From the NCBI RefSeq assembly GCF_003019815.1, contig NZ_CP027773.1, positions 2,367,001-2,431,000 of the forward strand: DNA of 64,000 bases, written 5' to 3'. Each line of letters starts with the position of its first letter. Position 1 is the first letter of the stretch. Source of the stretch: Variovorax sp. PMC12 (GTDB lineage Bacteria; Pseudomonadota; Gammaproteobacteria; Burkholderiales; Burkholderiaceae_C). The position numbers and the translations under genes were made by a program. The notes under the pieces were generated by a model. That model was given only the letters and a program-made list of their open reading frames with translations, was not told the origin of the DNA and did no database searches. Positions 10,281 through 18,320 of the stretch are shown piece after piece.

Positions 10281-10306
10281 AAAAAGCCGCCAGAACGGCG
10301 GCTTTT
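10281..10306 (-). terminator. Intrinsic terminator of the rpsP-rplS operon
   Basis: Read on the minus strand it is AAAAGCCGCC-GTTCT-GGCGGCTTTTT: a perfect GC stem with a tight loop followed by a T run, 25 bases after the rplS stop at 10331. Confidence 0.85.
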
Positions 10307-10330
10307 CTTGCACGACAGGAAGGCGGCTTA

Positions 10331-10711
10331 TTAGGAAGCCGACGCAGCCGTCGACTTGCTCGGCAGCTTTTCCTTGATACGTGCCGAACGGCCGCTGCGG
10401 TCGCGCAGGTAGTACAGCTTGGCGCGGCGCACATCGCCACGGCGCTTGACTTCGATGCCGGCGATCAGCGGGCTGTAGGTCTGGAACGTACGTTCCACGC
10501 CTTCGCCGCTGGAGATCTTGCGCACGGTGAAGCCGCTGTTGAGGCCACGGTTGCGCTTGGCGATCACGACGCCTTCGTAAGCCTGCACGCGCTTGCGGGT
10601 GCCTTCGACGACGTTCACGCTGACGATGACCGTGTCACCGGGCATGAAATCGGGGATGGTCTTGCCGAGGCGGGCGATTTCTTCCTGCTCGAGGGTCTGG
10701 ATGAGGTTCAT
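10331..10711 (-). CDS. rplS: 50S ribosomal protein L19
   Basis: A 126-residue protein of the bL19 family, located at the 30S-50S interface. The family signature is plain: NLIQTLEQEEI, IPDFMPGDTVIVSV, EGTRKRVQAYEGVVIAKRN, GVERTFQTYSPL and RAKLYYLRDRSGRSARIKE. It is the last gene of rpsP-rimM-trmD-rplS, the standard proteobacterial order, and is followed by a strong terminator. The 110-base gap to trmD contains a small AT-rich inverted repeat (CAAAAG-GCG-CTTTTG, 10744-10758) and a TATAAT on the minus strand at 10821-10826 overlapping the trmD stop. Either could let rplS be adjusted separately from the upstream genes. Confidence 0.97.
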   Translation of the reverse strand: MNLIQTLEQEEIARLGKTIPDFMPGDTVIVSVNVVEGTRKRVQAYEGVVIAKRNRGLNSGFTVRKISSGEGVERTFQTYSPLIAGIEVKRRGDVRRAKLYYLRDRSGRSARIKEKLPSKSTAASAS

Positions 10712-10821
10712 GATTTCCTGATGTTCGATCGTGTCGGGCTACACAAAAGGCGCTTTTGGCTTTCACGGAAGAACCGCAAGAAGACCGGGCGCGGCCGGGC
10801 AGAGGATCGGGGAGCCGACGA

Positions 10822-11568
10822 TTATAGCTTTTTTTTCAGCGCGGCCTCATCGGCCTTGCCCAGCCGACCGGCGGCGCGGGCGGCCTCGATCAGCTCCGGG
10901 CGGCGCTCGGCCGTGATGGCGAGGCGCTGGTCGCGGCGCCAGCGCTCGATCTGCGCATGGTGGCCTGAAAGCAACGGTGCCGGCACGCCCTGCCCGTTCC
11001 ATTGCTCGGGACGGGTGTAGTGGGGGCAGTCGAGCAGGCCGTCGAGCGCGGGGTTGAAGCTGTCCTGCACATGGCTCGCTTCGTCGCCCAGCACGCCCGG
11101 CTGCAGGCGGGCCACGGCGTCGAGCAACGCCATCGCCGCGATCTCGCCGCCGGAGAGCACGAAATCGCCCAGGCTGACCTGATGCGTGATGCGCGCGTCG
11201 ATGAATCGCTGGTCGATGCCCTCGTAGCGGCCGCAGACCAGCACCGCGCCTTCGCTGGCGGACCAGCGCTCGACGGATTCGTGCCGCAAGGCCTCGCCGA
11301 TGGGCGAGAACAGCACCACGGGCGCCTGCGCCCCGCGCGCGGCCAGGGCCGCGTCGAGGCAGGCGGCCAGCGGCTCGGCCATCATGACCATGCCGGGCCC
11401 GCCGCCGAACGGACGGTCGTCCACGCGCTTGTAGTTGCCCAGCGCATAGTCGCGCGGATTCCAGAGCACCACCTCCACCTGCTTCGATTCGTAGGCGCGG
11501 CGCGTCACGCCGCTGGCCAGGAAAGGCGCGAACAGCTCGGGAAACAGGGTGATGACGTCGAAGCGCAT
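10822..11568 (-). CDS. trmD: tRNA (guanine-N1-)-methyltransferase TrmD
   Basis: A 248-residue SPOUT-class enzyme that methylates G37 of tRNAs reading CNN and related codons, preventing +1 frameshifting. Family landmarks are MRFDVITLFPELF, the RPFGGGPGMVM loop, VCGRYEGIDQRFID, and the knot-forming LGDFVLSGGEIAAM, with PHYTRPEQWNGQGVP in the C-terminal part. The ATG at 11568 matches the family start; in-frame sequence further upstream overlaps rimM and is not coding. It lies 16 bases downstream of rimM. The gene ends in a run of eight A in the coding strand (Lys-Lys-Lys). Confidence 0.97.
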   Translation of the reverse strand: MRFDVITLFPELFAPFLASGVTRRAYESKQVEVVLWNPRDYALGNYKRVDDRPFGGGPGMVMMAEPLAACLDAALAARGAQAPVVLFSPIGEALRHESVERWSASEGAVLVCGRYEGIDQRFIDARITHQVSLGDFVLSGGEIAAMALLDAVARLQPGVLGDEASHVQDSFNPALDGLLDCPHYTRPEQWNGQGVPAPLLSGHHAQIERWRRDQRLAITAERRPELIEAARAAGRLGKADEAALKKKL

Positions 11569-11584
11569 GCCGCGCGAGCGCCCG

Positions 11585-12139
11585 TCAGAAATCGGGCTGC
11601 CAGTCGACCGTGATGAGCCGGCCGGGCAAGTCGACCTTGTCGACGAAGACCGAGACGAAGGGCACCATGCGCTCGACGGCCTTGCCGTCTTCTTCGGCGG
11701 CAAGCACCAGCGTGGTCTGCGGGCCGGTGGCGAGCAGTTCGCGCACGGTGCCGAGCACCACGCCTTCGCGGTTGACCACCGACAGGCCGATCAGGTCGAC
11801 CCAGTAGTACTCGTCGTCGCCGGCGGTGGGAAAGCTGGAGCGCGGCACGAAAACTCGTGCGCCTCGCAGGGCTTCGGCTGCATTGCGGTCGGGCACGTCC
11901 TCGGACGTGGCGACGATGCAGTCGGAATGTTCTTTGGCTTCGCGGATCGCAAGCCGGAAAGCGGTGCTCGCAGCGGCTCCGGGAGCCTGCAGGAACCAGC
12001 GCTTGGAAGAAAAAAGCGCCTCGGGCTGGGCGCTATGGGGAAGGACCTTGAACCAGCCCTTGATTCCCCATGCATCGGCGATGCGCCCTACTTCGATCGC
12101 ATCCGCCGGCAATTCGGCGGTTTCGAGTGTGGGCAGCAT
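11585..12139 (-). CDS. rimM: 16S rRNA processing protein RimM
   Basis: A 184-residue ribosome maturation factor that binds S19 and aids folding of the 30S head. The N-terminal domain carries EVGRIADAWGIKGWFKVLP, and the C-terminal PRC-barrel domain carries DEYYWVDLIGLSVVNREG and later VPFVSVFVDKVDLPGRLITVDW. The length is typical. It sits 16 bases after rpsP and 16 bases before trmD, so the three are surely cotranscribed. Confidence 0.96.
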   Translation of the reverse strand: MLPTLETAELPADAIEVGRIADAWGIKGWFKVLPHSAQPEALFSSKRWFLQAPGAAASTAFRLAIREAKEHSDCIVATSEDVPDRNAAEALRGARVFVPRSSFPTAGDDEYYWVDLIGLSVVNREGVVLGTVRELLATGPQTTLVLAAEEDGKAVERMVPFVSVFVDKVDLPGRLITVDWQPDF

Positions 12140-12155
12140 CGCCGTGCGGGGCGGC

Positions 12156-12419
12156 TTAGGCCGCCGCCTTGGGAGCTGCCGCGGCAGCTTGCTTGATCAG
12201 GCGCAGAACGGTGGGCGAAGCTTGTGCGCCGACGCTCTTCCAGTACGCCAGGCGGTCCTGGGCGATACGGATGCTTTCTTCGTTTTCCTTGGCGGTCGGG
12301 TTGTAGAAACCCAGGCGTTCGATGAAACGGCCATCGCGGCGAACGCGCTTGTCCGACACGACGATGTTGAAGAACGGACGGCCTTTGGAGCCGCCGCGGG
12401 AGAGTCGAATGACGACCAT
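12156..12419 (-). CDS. rpsP: 30S ribosomal protein S16
   Basis: An 87-residue protein of the bS16 family, required early in 30S assembly. The N terminus MVVIRLSRGGSKGRPFFNIV and the segments RRDGRFIERLGFYNP and RIAQDRLAYWKSVGAQ are diagnostic; the tail is Ala-rich. It is the first gene of the rpsP-rimM-trmD-rplS operon. The likely promoter lies about 120 bases upstream on the minus strand, with the divergent GNAT gene beyond it. Confidence 0.97.
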   Translation of the reverse strand: MVVIRLSRGGSKGRPFFNIVVSDKRVRRDGRFIERLGFYNPTAKENEESIRIAQDRLAYWKSVGAQASPTVLRLIKQAAAAAPKAAA

Positions 12420-12539
12420 GATTTATCCTTGGGTGGTCAGCAAGCCTTGTGGATTAAGAAAAGGCCCGCTCACAATGTTCTTCCAGCGTCGAGACACGCG
12501 ACATGGCCACCCGGCCAGCGACACGCTGAAAAGCCCGCG

Positions 12540-12568
12540 ATTATAGCCCGACACGCGTTTTCTCCGAA
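12540..12568 (-). promoter_or_regulatory. Probable promoter of the rpsP operon
   Basis: The minus strand carries a perfect TATAAT at 12540-12545. With a 17-base spacer the -35 would be TTCGGA (12563-12568), a weak match. It lies 120 bases before rpsP in the intergenic gap shared with the divergent GNAT gene. Confidence 0.5.
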
Positions 12569-12598
12569 TCCCGGCCTCGCGCCATCCGTTTTTCGCCC

Positions 12599-13123
12599 AT
12601 GCCCCTGACCATCCGCCCCAGCCGCGACGAAGACGTCGCAGCCATCACGGCCATCTACGCCCACCACGTGCTGCACGGCACCGGCACCTTCGAGACGGAG
12701 CCACCCTCCCCGGCCGACATGGCTTCGCGCCGCGCCGACGTGCTGGGCAAGAAATTGCCGTATCTGGTCGCGGAAGAAGATGGCGAAGTGTTGGGTTTTG
12801 CCTACTGCAACTGGTTCAAGCCGCGCCCGGCCTACCGTTTTTCGGCCGAAGACTCGATCTACATGTCCGAGTCAGCACGCGGCAAGGGTCTGGGCGCCAA
12901 GCTGCTCGCCGCGCTGTCGCAGGCTGCCGAGGCGGCCGGCGTGCGCAAGCTGATCGCGGTGATCGGCGACTCGGCCAACGCGGGCTCCATCAGCGTGCAT
13001 CGCGGCCAGGGCTTCACGCACGTGGGCGTGCTGAAGGACTGCGGCTGGAAGTTCGGCGAATGGCGCGATGTCGTACTGATGGAAAAAGTGCTCGGCGAAG
13101 GCAGCACCACCCGACCCGAGTGA
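12599..13123 (+). CDS. GNAT N-acetyltransferase, phosphinothricin/methionine-sulfoximine acetyltransferase type
   Basis: A 174-residue GNAT-fold acetyltransferase using acetyl-CoA. The N terminus MPLTIRPSRDEDVAAITAIY and GTGTFETEPPS are typical of the Pat/YncA group. The acetyl-CoA loop appears as ESARGKGLGAKLL, and IGDSANAGSISVHRGQGF with GWKFGEWRDVVLMEK completes the family pattern. Characterised members acetylate phosphinothricin, methionine sulfone or sulfoximine; a housekeeping role in this organism is as likely as resistance. It is divergent from rpsP and 7 bases upstream of the TM2-like gene, so the two may be cotranscribed. Confidence 0.9.
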   Translation: MPLTIRPSRDEDVAAITAIYAHHVLHGTGTFETEPPSPADMASRRADVLGKKLPYLVAEEDGEVLGFAYCNWFKPRPAYRFSAEDSIYMSESARGKGLGAKLLAALSQAAEAAGVRKLIAVIGDSANAGSISVHRGQGFTHVGVLKDCGWKFGEWRDVVLMEKVLGEGSTTRPE

Positions 13124-13130
13124 AACCCGC

Positions 13131-13577
13131 ATGAAAAACAAGACCACCGCCGCCTGGCTCACCTTCCTCGGCGGCCCGCTGGGGCTGCACCGCTTCTACC
13201 TGCGCGGCATGGGCGACTGGCTTGGCTGGCTGCTGCCCATTCCCACGGCTTTAGGCGTCTACGGCATCGAGCGCGTGCGGATGTACGGCGTGGACGATGG
13301 CATCAGCTGGGCGCTGATCCCGCTGCTGGGCTTCACCATCGCCGGCTGCGCGCTGACGGCCATCGTCTACGGCCTCATGACGCCGGAGAAGTGGAATGCC
13401 CGCTTCAACGCGAGCGCCGCGGCGGACGCGGCGCCCGGCCGCACGAACTGGTTCACCATCGGCGCGGTGGTGCTGTCGCTCTTCTTCGGCAGCACGATCC
13501 TGATGGCCAGCATCGTGTTCAGCTTCCAGCGCTACTTCGAGCACCAGGTCGAAGAGGGGCGGAAGATCTCGCAGTGA
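13131..13577 (+). CDS. Small TM2-domain-like membrane protein
   Basis: A 148-residue protein. The N terminus KNKTTAAWLTFLGGPLGLHRFYLRG matches the TM2-domain style (LxxFLGxxGxHRFYLG), followed by hydrophobic segments around residues 30-40, 62-82 and 105-125 and a charged C terminus (FEHQVEEGRKISQ). No catalytic function is known for the family. It follows the GNAT gene closely and converges on the Pit transporter. Confidence 0.8.
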   Translation: MKNKTTAAWLTFLGGPLGLHRFYLRGMGDWLGWLLPIPTALGVYGIERVRMYGVDDGISWALIPLLGFTIAGCALTAIVYGLMTPEKWNARFNASAAADAAPGRTNWFTIGAVVLSLFFGSTILMASIVFSFQRYFEHQVEEGRKISQ

Positions 13578-13596
13578 CTGCGGTACCGGCAGCCGC

Positions 13597-14607
13597 TCAG
13601 AACAGCTGCATGCTGATCCAGTAGGCAATCGCCGCCACGAAGGCCGACGCCGGGATCGTGAAGATCCACGCCCACACGATGTTCCCCGCCACGCCCCAGC
13701 GCACCGCGCTCGCGCGCTGCGTGGAGCCCACGCCGACGATGGCGCCGGTGATGGTGTGCGTGGTCGAGACCGGAATGCCCAGGGCGGTGGCCAGGAACAG
13801 CGTCAGTGCGCCGCCCGTTTCCGCGCAGAAGCCGCCCACGGGCTTGAGCTTGGTGATCTTCTGACCCATCGTCTTCACGATGCGCCAGCCGCCGAACATG
13901 GTGCCCAGCGCGATGGCGGCGTAGCAGCTCACGATGGTCCAGGTCGGCGGGTTCGCGTCGCCGGCGTTGGCATAGCCGGTGGCAATGAGCAGCATCCAGA
14001 TGATGCCGATGGTCTTCTGTGCGTCGTTGCCGCCGTGGCCCAGGCTGTAGGCACCGGCGGACACGAGCTGCAGCCGGCGGAACCAGCGGTCCACGCGCGA
14101 CGGCGTGGCGCGGCGGAAGCCCCAGGCCACCACGACCATCATCATCGAACCCAGCAGGAAGCCCAGCAGCGGCGACACGAAGATGAAGGCCACCGTCTTC
14201 CAGATGCCGGAGGCCACCAGGCCGCTGGTGCCCGTCTTGGCAATCACGGCGCCCACGATGCCGCCGATCAGCGCGTGCGACGAGCTGCTCGGAATGCCGT
14301 AGTACCAGGTCACCAGGTTCCAGCTGATGGCGCCCACGAGCGCGCCGAACACCACGTGCACGTCGACCACGCCCGGCTGGGCGATGCCCTTGCCCACGGT
14401 GGCCGCCACGCTCAGGTGGAAGACGAAGATCGCGATCAGGTTGAAGAAGGCCGCGAACACCACGGCCTGCCCCGGCTTGAGCACCCCGGTGGAGACCACC
14501 GTCGCAATCGAATTGGCGGCGTCGTGGAACCCGTTCATGAAGTCGAACAGGATCGCAAGCGCGACCAGCACTATCACCACCCAGAGGGCGACCTGAACCG
14601 TTGCCAT
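13597..14607 (-). CDS. pit: Low-affinity inorganic phosphate transporter, Pit family
   Basis: A 336-residue integral membrane protein with about ten hydrophobic helices. The PiT signature is present twice as inverted halves: FDFMNGFHDAANSIATVVST near the N terminus and GIPVSTTHTITGAIVGVG near the C terminus, with WYYGIPSSSSHALIGG between. PiT proteins import metal-phosphate complexes by proton symport. It lies 14 bases downstream of the DUF47 gene, the usual phosphate-uptake pair. No Pho-box-like repeat is evident upstream of the pair. Confidence 0.95.
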   Translation of the reverse strand: MATVQVALWVVIVLVALAILFDFMNGFHDAANSIATVVSTGVLKPGQAVVFAAFFNLIAIFVFHLSVAATVGKGIAQPGVVDVHVVFGALVGAISWNLVTWYYGIPSSSSHALIGGIVGAVIAKTGTSGLVASGIWKTVAFIFVSPLLGFLLGSMMMVVVAWGFRRATPSRVDRWFRRLQLVSAGAYSLGHGGNDAQKTIGIIWMLLIATGYANAGDANPPTWTIVSCYAAIALGTMFGGWRIVKTMGQKITKLKPVGGFCAETGGALTLFLATALGIPVSTTHTITGAIVGVGSTQRASAVRWGVAGNIVWAWIFTIPASAFVAAIAYWISMQLF

Positions 14608-14621
14608 CGGTCGCTACCCGC

Positions 14622-15266
14622 TCAGGAATTCTCGAGGACGATGCCCTCGATCACGTTGGCCACGTCCTCGCACTTGTCGGTGATCGTCTCCAGCAGCTCG
14701 TAGATCGCCTTGAGCTTGATGACCTCGCGCACATCCGGCTCCTCGCGGAACAGCTTGCTCATGGCGCTGCGCATGACGCGGTCGGCGTCCGATTCGAGGC
14801 GGTCGATTTCCTCGCAGGTCTTGAGCGTGGCCTCGGCCACGGCCGGGTCGGCGATCTTGCCGAGGTACTTGACGGCGTCCTTCAGGCGGTCGCAGCACTT
14901 CACGCTCAGTGCCGTGAGGCGCACGATCTCGTCGGTCATGTGGCGCACGTCGTACAGCGCCATGGTCTCGGCCGAGTCCTGAATCAGGTCGGCAACGTCG
15001 TCCATCGTGTTGATGAGCTTGTGGATCTGCTCGCGGTCGATGGGCGTGATGAAAGTCTTGTGGATCAGCCGGTTGACGTCGTGCGTCACGCGGTCGGCGG
15101 CGCGCTCGGCGTTGTCGACGTCGCGGTTGTACTGCTCGCGCAGGTGCACGTCGCTGTAGTTGGCGACCAGTTGCTCGAACGCCCTGGCCGCCTCCACGAT
15201 GCGCTCGGCGTGCTGGTTGAACATCTCGAAGAAATTGCCCTCGCGGGGCAGCAGCTTGCCGAACAT
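14622..15266 (-). CDS. DUF47/PhoU-like partner of the Pit transporter
   Basis: A 214-residue all-helical cytoplasmic protein of the DUF47 (PhoU-related, YkaA/TIGR00153) family: MFGKLLPREGNFFEMFNQHA, IHKTFITPIDREQIHKLINTMDD, and LETITDKCEDVANVIEGIV. DUF47 proteins are almost always encoded directly before a PiT transporter and are thought to modulate it. That order and a 14-base gap are seen here. The protein is rich in Asp and Glu, which in PhoU relatives bind metal clusters. An ATG at 15266 fits the conserved N terminus. Confidence 0.93.
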   Translation of the reverse strand: MFGKLLPREGNFFEMFNQHAERIVEAARAFEQLVANYSDVHLREQYNRDVDNAERAADRVTHDVNRLIHKTFITPIDREQIHKLINTMDDVADLIQDSAETMALYDVRHMTDEIVRLTALSVKCCDRLKDAVKYLGKIADPAVAEATLKTCEEIDRLESDADRVMRSAMSKLFREEPDVREVIKLKAIYELLETITDKCEDVANVIEGIVLENS

Positions 15267-15392
15267 GGAAACTCCTGGGGTGCGCCAATCACAATTTCAT
15301 GACGCCTTCATGAAAAAACCGGCGAAGTTTAACGGGCGCGAGCGTCCAATCCGGTCCGACCGGCTTTTCAAGGCCGATGGAACGCCAGAAAT

Positions 15393-16001
15393 TCAGGCCG
15401 GCAAGCGCAGCACCGGCAGGTGCCAGCCGCCATAAATGCCGCCCATGCGAAGCGCCACGATCAGCAGCACACCTGCATGAAAGGCCCAGCGGCGCGGCGT
15501 GCCGGCGGCCTGCAGCAGCAGGTAGGCCGCAATGCCCGCGATGGCGGCCGAGCCGTAGATGCCGCTGCTCAGCAGCAGCGGAACGCGGGCGGTGAACACG
15601 TCGCGCAGCAGGCCGCCGGCCGCGCCGGTCATGGTGCCGACAAGTATCACGATGACGGCCGGCAGGCGCCTTTCCTCGGCCACCTGCGCGCCGGCGATGA
15701 CAAACAGGCCGAGCCCCAGTGCGTCGGCAACGGCCAGCAAATGCTCGTGCAGGGGCATCCAGTGCACCCAGGCGATGGTGAACGCCGCCGCGGCCAGGAT
15801 CATGTAGACATAGCGGGTGTCGCGGATCCAGAACACCGGATGCCGGTCGAGCAGCAGGTCGCGCAGCGTGCCGCCGCCCACCGCGGTGACAGAAGCGATC
15901 ACCACCACGCCCAGCCAGTCGAGGCCCGCGTGGCCGGCCGCCAATGCCCCACTGACCGCGAAAACCGCCACGCCGGCGAGATCGAGGACGTAGAGCAGCA
16001 C
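15393..16001 (-). CDS. UPF0126/TRIC-type membrane protein (YicG-like)
   Basis: A 202-residue membrane protein with seven hydrophobic segments. Each half carries the family glycine motif: VVVIASVTAVGGGTLRDLLL in the first, and VGTMTGAAGGLLRDVF in the second. The fold is that of TRIC-like trimeric channels; its substrate is unsettled. The initiator is GTG at 16001 (then Leu-Leu-Tyr-Val-Leu), seven bases after the folK stop, so it is probably cotranscribed with hda-pcnB-folK. An in-frame ATG is absent upstream. Confidence 0.88.
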   Translation of the reverse strand: MLLYVLDLAGVAVFAVSGALAAGHAGLDWLGVVVIASVTAVGGGTLRDLLLDRHPVFWIRDTRYVYMILAAAAFTIAWVHWMPLHEHLLAVADALGLGLFVIAGAQVAEERRLPAVIVILVGTMTGAAGGLLRDVFTARVPLLLSSGIYGSAAIAGIAAYLLLQAAGTPRRWAFHAGVLLIVALRMGGIYGGWHLPVLRLPA

Positions 16002-16007
16002 GGCCGT

Positions 16008-16655
16008 CTAGACGATGCGCTTGACCACCTGGCCCGTGACGCGCGCCAGCGCCGCGCGCGGCACCTTGTCGGGCGCGATTTCGGCAAGCGGCTTCAGCAC
16101 GAAGGCGCGCTCCCGCATGCGAGGATGCGGCAGGGTCAGGGTCGGCGTGTCGATCACCGAATTGCCGTGCATCAGCAAGTCGAGGTCGAGCGTGCGCGGC
16201 GCATTGGGAAAAGGCCGCTCGCGGCCTGCCTGCGTCTCCAGGCGCTGCAATGCCACCAGGAACTGCTCGGCATCCAGGCCGGTGCGCACGGCCACCACGG
16301 CATTGATGAAATCAGGGCCTTCGGCGTCCACCGGCTCGCTGCGATAGAGCGACGAGCGGGCCGTCACCTGGGTTCGCTGCAGCGCGCCGATCGCGGCCAT
16401 GGCCGCCTTCACGGACGCCTCGGCATCGCCAAGGTTGGCGCCGATGGCGACGAAAGCCTGCACGGTCGGGTAGTCCTCGCGCGGGCCGCGGGGGCCGCGC
16501 GAGGGGGCACGGCCGGGCGCGCGGCGAGCGGGCGGCCCGCTCCTGGCGCCGGCTGCCGGCGGCTTGCCTGCGGCGCGCGGCGGCGCGGCCTTCGGCTTGC
16601 CGGCCTTCGCCGCCGGCTTTTTCCTGCCGTCCTTCGGCTGGTTGGACGCGCTCAT
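16008..16655 (-). CDS. folK: 2-amino-4-hydroxy-6-hydroxymethyldihydropteridine pyrophosphokinase
   Basis: A 215-residue protein; the HPPK domain occupies residues 65-215. It transfers pyrophosphate from ATP to the pterin in folate synthesis. The domain shows FVAIGANLGD, LYRSEPVDAEGPDFINAVV, ETQAGRERPFPNAPRTLDLDLL and the HPRMRERAFVL element. An unusual N-terminal extension of about 62 residues is Lys/Ala/Pro/Arg-rich low complexity and absent from ordinary HPPK (about 160 residues). The ATG at 16655 overlaps the pcnB stop as ATGA, supporting the long form, though an internal start nearer the domain cannot be excluded. pcnB-folK is a recurrent proteobacterial pair. Confidence 0.92.
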   Translation of the reverse strand: MSASNQPKDGRKKPAAKAGKPKAAPPRAAGKPPAAGARSGPPARRAPGRAPSRGPRGPREDYPTVQAFVAIGANLGDAEASVKAAMAAIGALQRTQVTARSSLYRSEPVDAEGPDFINAVVAVRTGLDAEQFLVALQRLETQAGRERPFPNAPRTLDLDLLMHGNSVIDTPTLTLPHPRMRERAFVLKPLAEIAPDKVPRAALARVTGQVVKRIV

Positions 16656-18292
16656 TCGCCTGCGGCGCTGCCGCCGCCCTCACCGCCGCCACCACCCGCG
16701 GGGCGCGGCTTGCGGCGGCGCCGGCGCTTGCGCGGCGCCGCGGCTTCGCCATCGGGCGGAACGGCACCGGCCTCGACTTCGACCTCGTCGTCCGGCTCCG
16801 CATCCTGGCCGCGGCCCTGGTTCTGGGGCGGGTTCTGGCGAGGCGCGGGCTCGTTGCGCAGCTTGGCCGGCGCGGCGGTGTCGCGCACCCGCACGCGCTG
16901 GCGAACCTTCTGTTCTTCGCGCACCTGCTCCAGCAGGTCTTGCCGGCGCACGTCGTCGGCAATGCTGAATTCCTGCCACCACTCGGCAATCGCCTCGCTG
17001 ACCTCGCCCACGTCGGCGCGCAGGCGCATGAAGTCGAAGGCGGCGCGAAAACGCGCCTGCTCGACCAGGCTGTAGGGCGTGGAGCCGGTGCGCTTGTCGA
17101 AGCGCGGCTGCATCATCCAGATCTCGCGCATGTCGGCGGCCAGCTTGCCGCGGCCGGACACGTCGCCGATGCGGGCGTTGAACACGTCGTCGATGGCGTC
17201 CTGCAGCGCAGGGAACGGCGCCTGCGGGCGCTGGCCGCGCTGGCCTTCCTGGCGCTGGGCCCAGCCGTCGCGCACGTCGGCCCACAGCACGCAGGCCAGC
17301 AGGAAGCTGGGCGCCACGGGCTTGCCTTCGCCCACGCGGCGATCGGTGTCCTGCAGGGCGGCCTTGACGAAGGGCTGGTCGGCACGCTCGACCACCACGT
17401 CGAGCAGCGGATAGATGCCCTTGGCCAGCCCCAGCTTGTTCAGTTGCTCGACCGTGGCAATTGCATGGCCGGTCTGCAACAACTTGAGCATTTCGTCGAA
17501 CAGGCGACTCTGCGGCACGTCGGCCAGCAGCCTGCTCGACTCGACCAGCGGGGCGGCCGTCTTGGCTTCCATCTTGAAGCCCAGGGCCGCGAGCTTGGCC
17601 GAGAAGCGAATGGCGCGAATGATGCGCACCGGGTCTTCGCGGTAGCGCGTGGCCGGGTCGCCGATCATGCGCAAGGTGAGCTTCTGGGCGTCCTTGATGC
17701 CGTTGTGATAGTCGACCACGACCTGGTTGGCCGGGTCGTAGTACATGGCGTTGACGGTGAAGTCGCGGCGCGCCGCGTCTTCTTCCTGCGGACCCCAGAC
17801 GTTGTCGCGCAGCACCCGGCCGCTGGCGTCCACCGCATGCTTCATGCTGGCGAGCTCGCCCTTGCTGGTGCGCTCGTTGCCCGCCACCTGCTCGGCGGCG
17901 GCGTTGTCCATGTAGGCGCGGAAGGTCGAGACCTCGATCACCTCGTGCTCGCGGCCCCGGCCGTACACCACGTGCACGATGCGAAAGCGCCGCCCGATGA
18001 TGAACGCGCGGCGAAACAGCGACTTGACCTGCTCCGGCGTGGCATTGGTGGCCACGTCGAAGTCCTTGGGGCGCAGCCCCAGCAGCAGGTCGCGAACCGC
18101 GCCGCCCACCACGTAGGCCTCGAAGCCGGCCTGCTGCAGCGTGGTGACCACGTTCTTCGCGCGTTCGTCGACCAGGGCCGGATCGATCTTGTGAACCTCT
18201 GCCGGCACCTCCTGGCGCTTGCCGAAGCGGCTCTTGCCCTGTGCGCCGCCGGCGGTCTTGCCGAGCAGCTTGTCGATGAATTTCTTGATCAT
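16652..18292 (-). CDS. pcnB: Poly(A) polymerase I
   Basis: A 546-residue class II nucleotidyltransferase that adds 3' poly(A) tails and so promotes RNA decay. The N terminus has the family pattern DERAKNVVTTLQQAGFEAYV followed by VGGAVRDLLLGLRPKDFDVATNATP (GG...RD, DxD), then RRFRIVHVVYGR and RRDFTVNAMYYD. The RNA-binding region follows with AIRFSAKLAALGF. The C-terminal 90 residues are basic and low complexity (RKRRRRRKPRP and Gly runs), typical of PcnB tails and likely RNA-binding. It is coupled to folK by a four-base overlap and lies 28 bases after hda. Confidence 0.95.
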   Translation of the reverse strand: MIKKFIDKLLGKTAGGAQGKSRFGKRQEVPAEVHKIDPALVDERAKNVVTTLQQAGFEAYVVGGAVRDLLLGLRPKDFDVATNATPEQVKSLFRRAFIIGRRFRIVHVVYGRGREHEVIEVSTFRAYMDNAAAEQVAGNERTSKGELASMKHAVDASGRVLRDNVWGPQEEDAARRDFTVNAMYYDPANQVVVDYHNGIKDAQKLTLRMIGDPATRYREDPVRIIRAIRFSAKLAALGFKMEAKTAAPLVESSRLLADVPQSRLFDEMLKLLQTGHAIATVEQLNKLGLAKGIYPLLDVVVERADQPFVKAALQDTDRRVGEGKPVAPSFLLACVLWADVRDGWAQRQEGQRGQRPQAPFPALQDAIDDVFNARIGDVSGRGKLAADMREIWMMQPRFDKRTGSTPYSLVEQARFRAAFDFMRLRADVGEVSEAIAEWWQEFSIADDVRRQDLLEQVREEQKVRQRVRVRDTAAPAKLRNEPAPRQNPPQNQGRGQDAEPDDEVEVEAGAVPPDGEAAAPRKRRRRRKPRPAGGGGGEGGGSAAGE

Positions 18293-18320
18293 TTGTTGGT
18301 TGAAAGCCTAGTTCGCTCTT

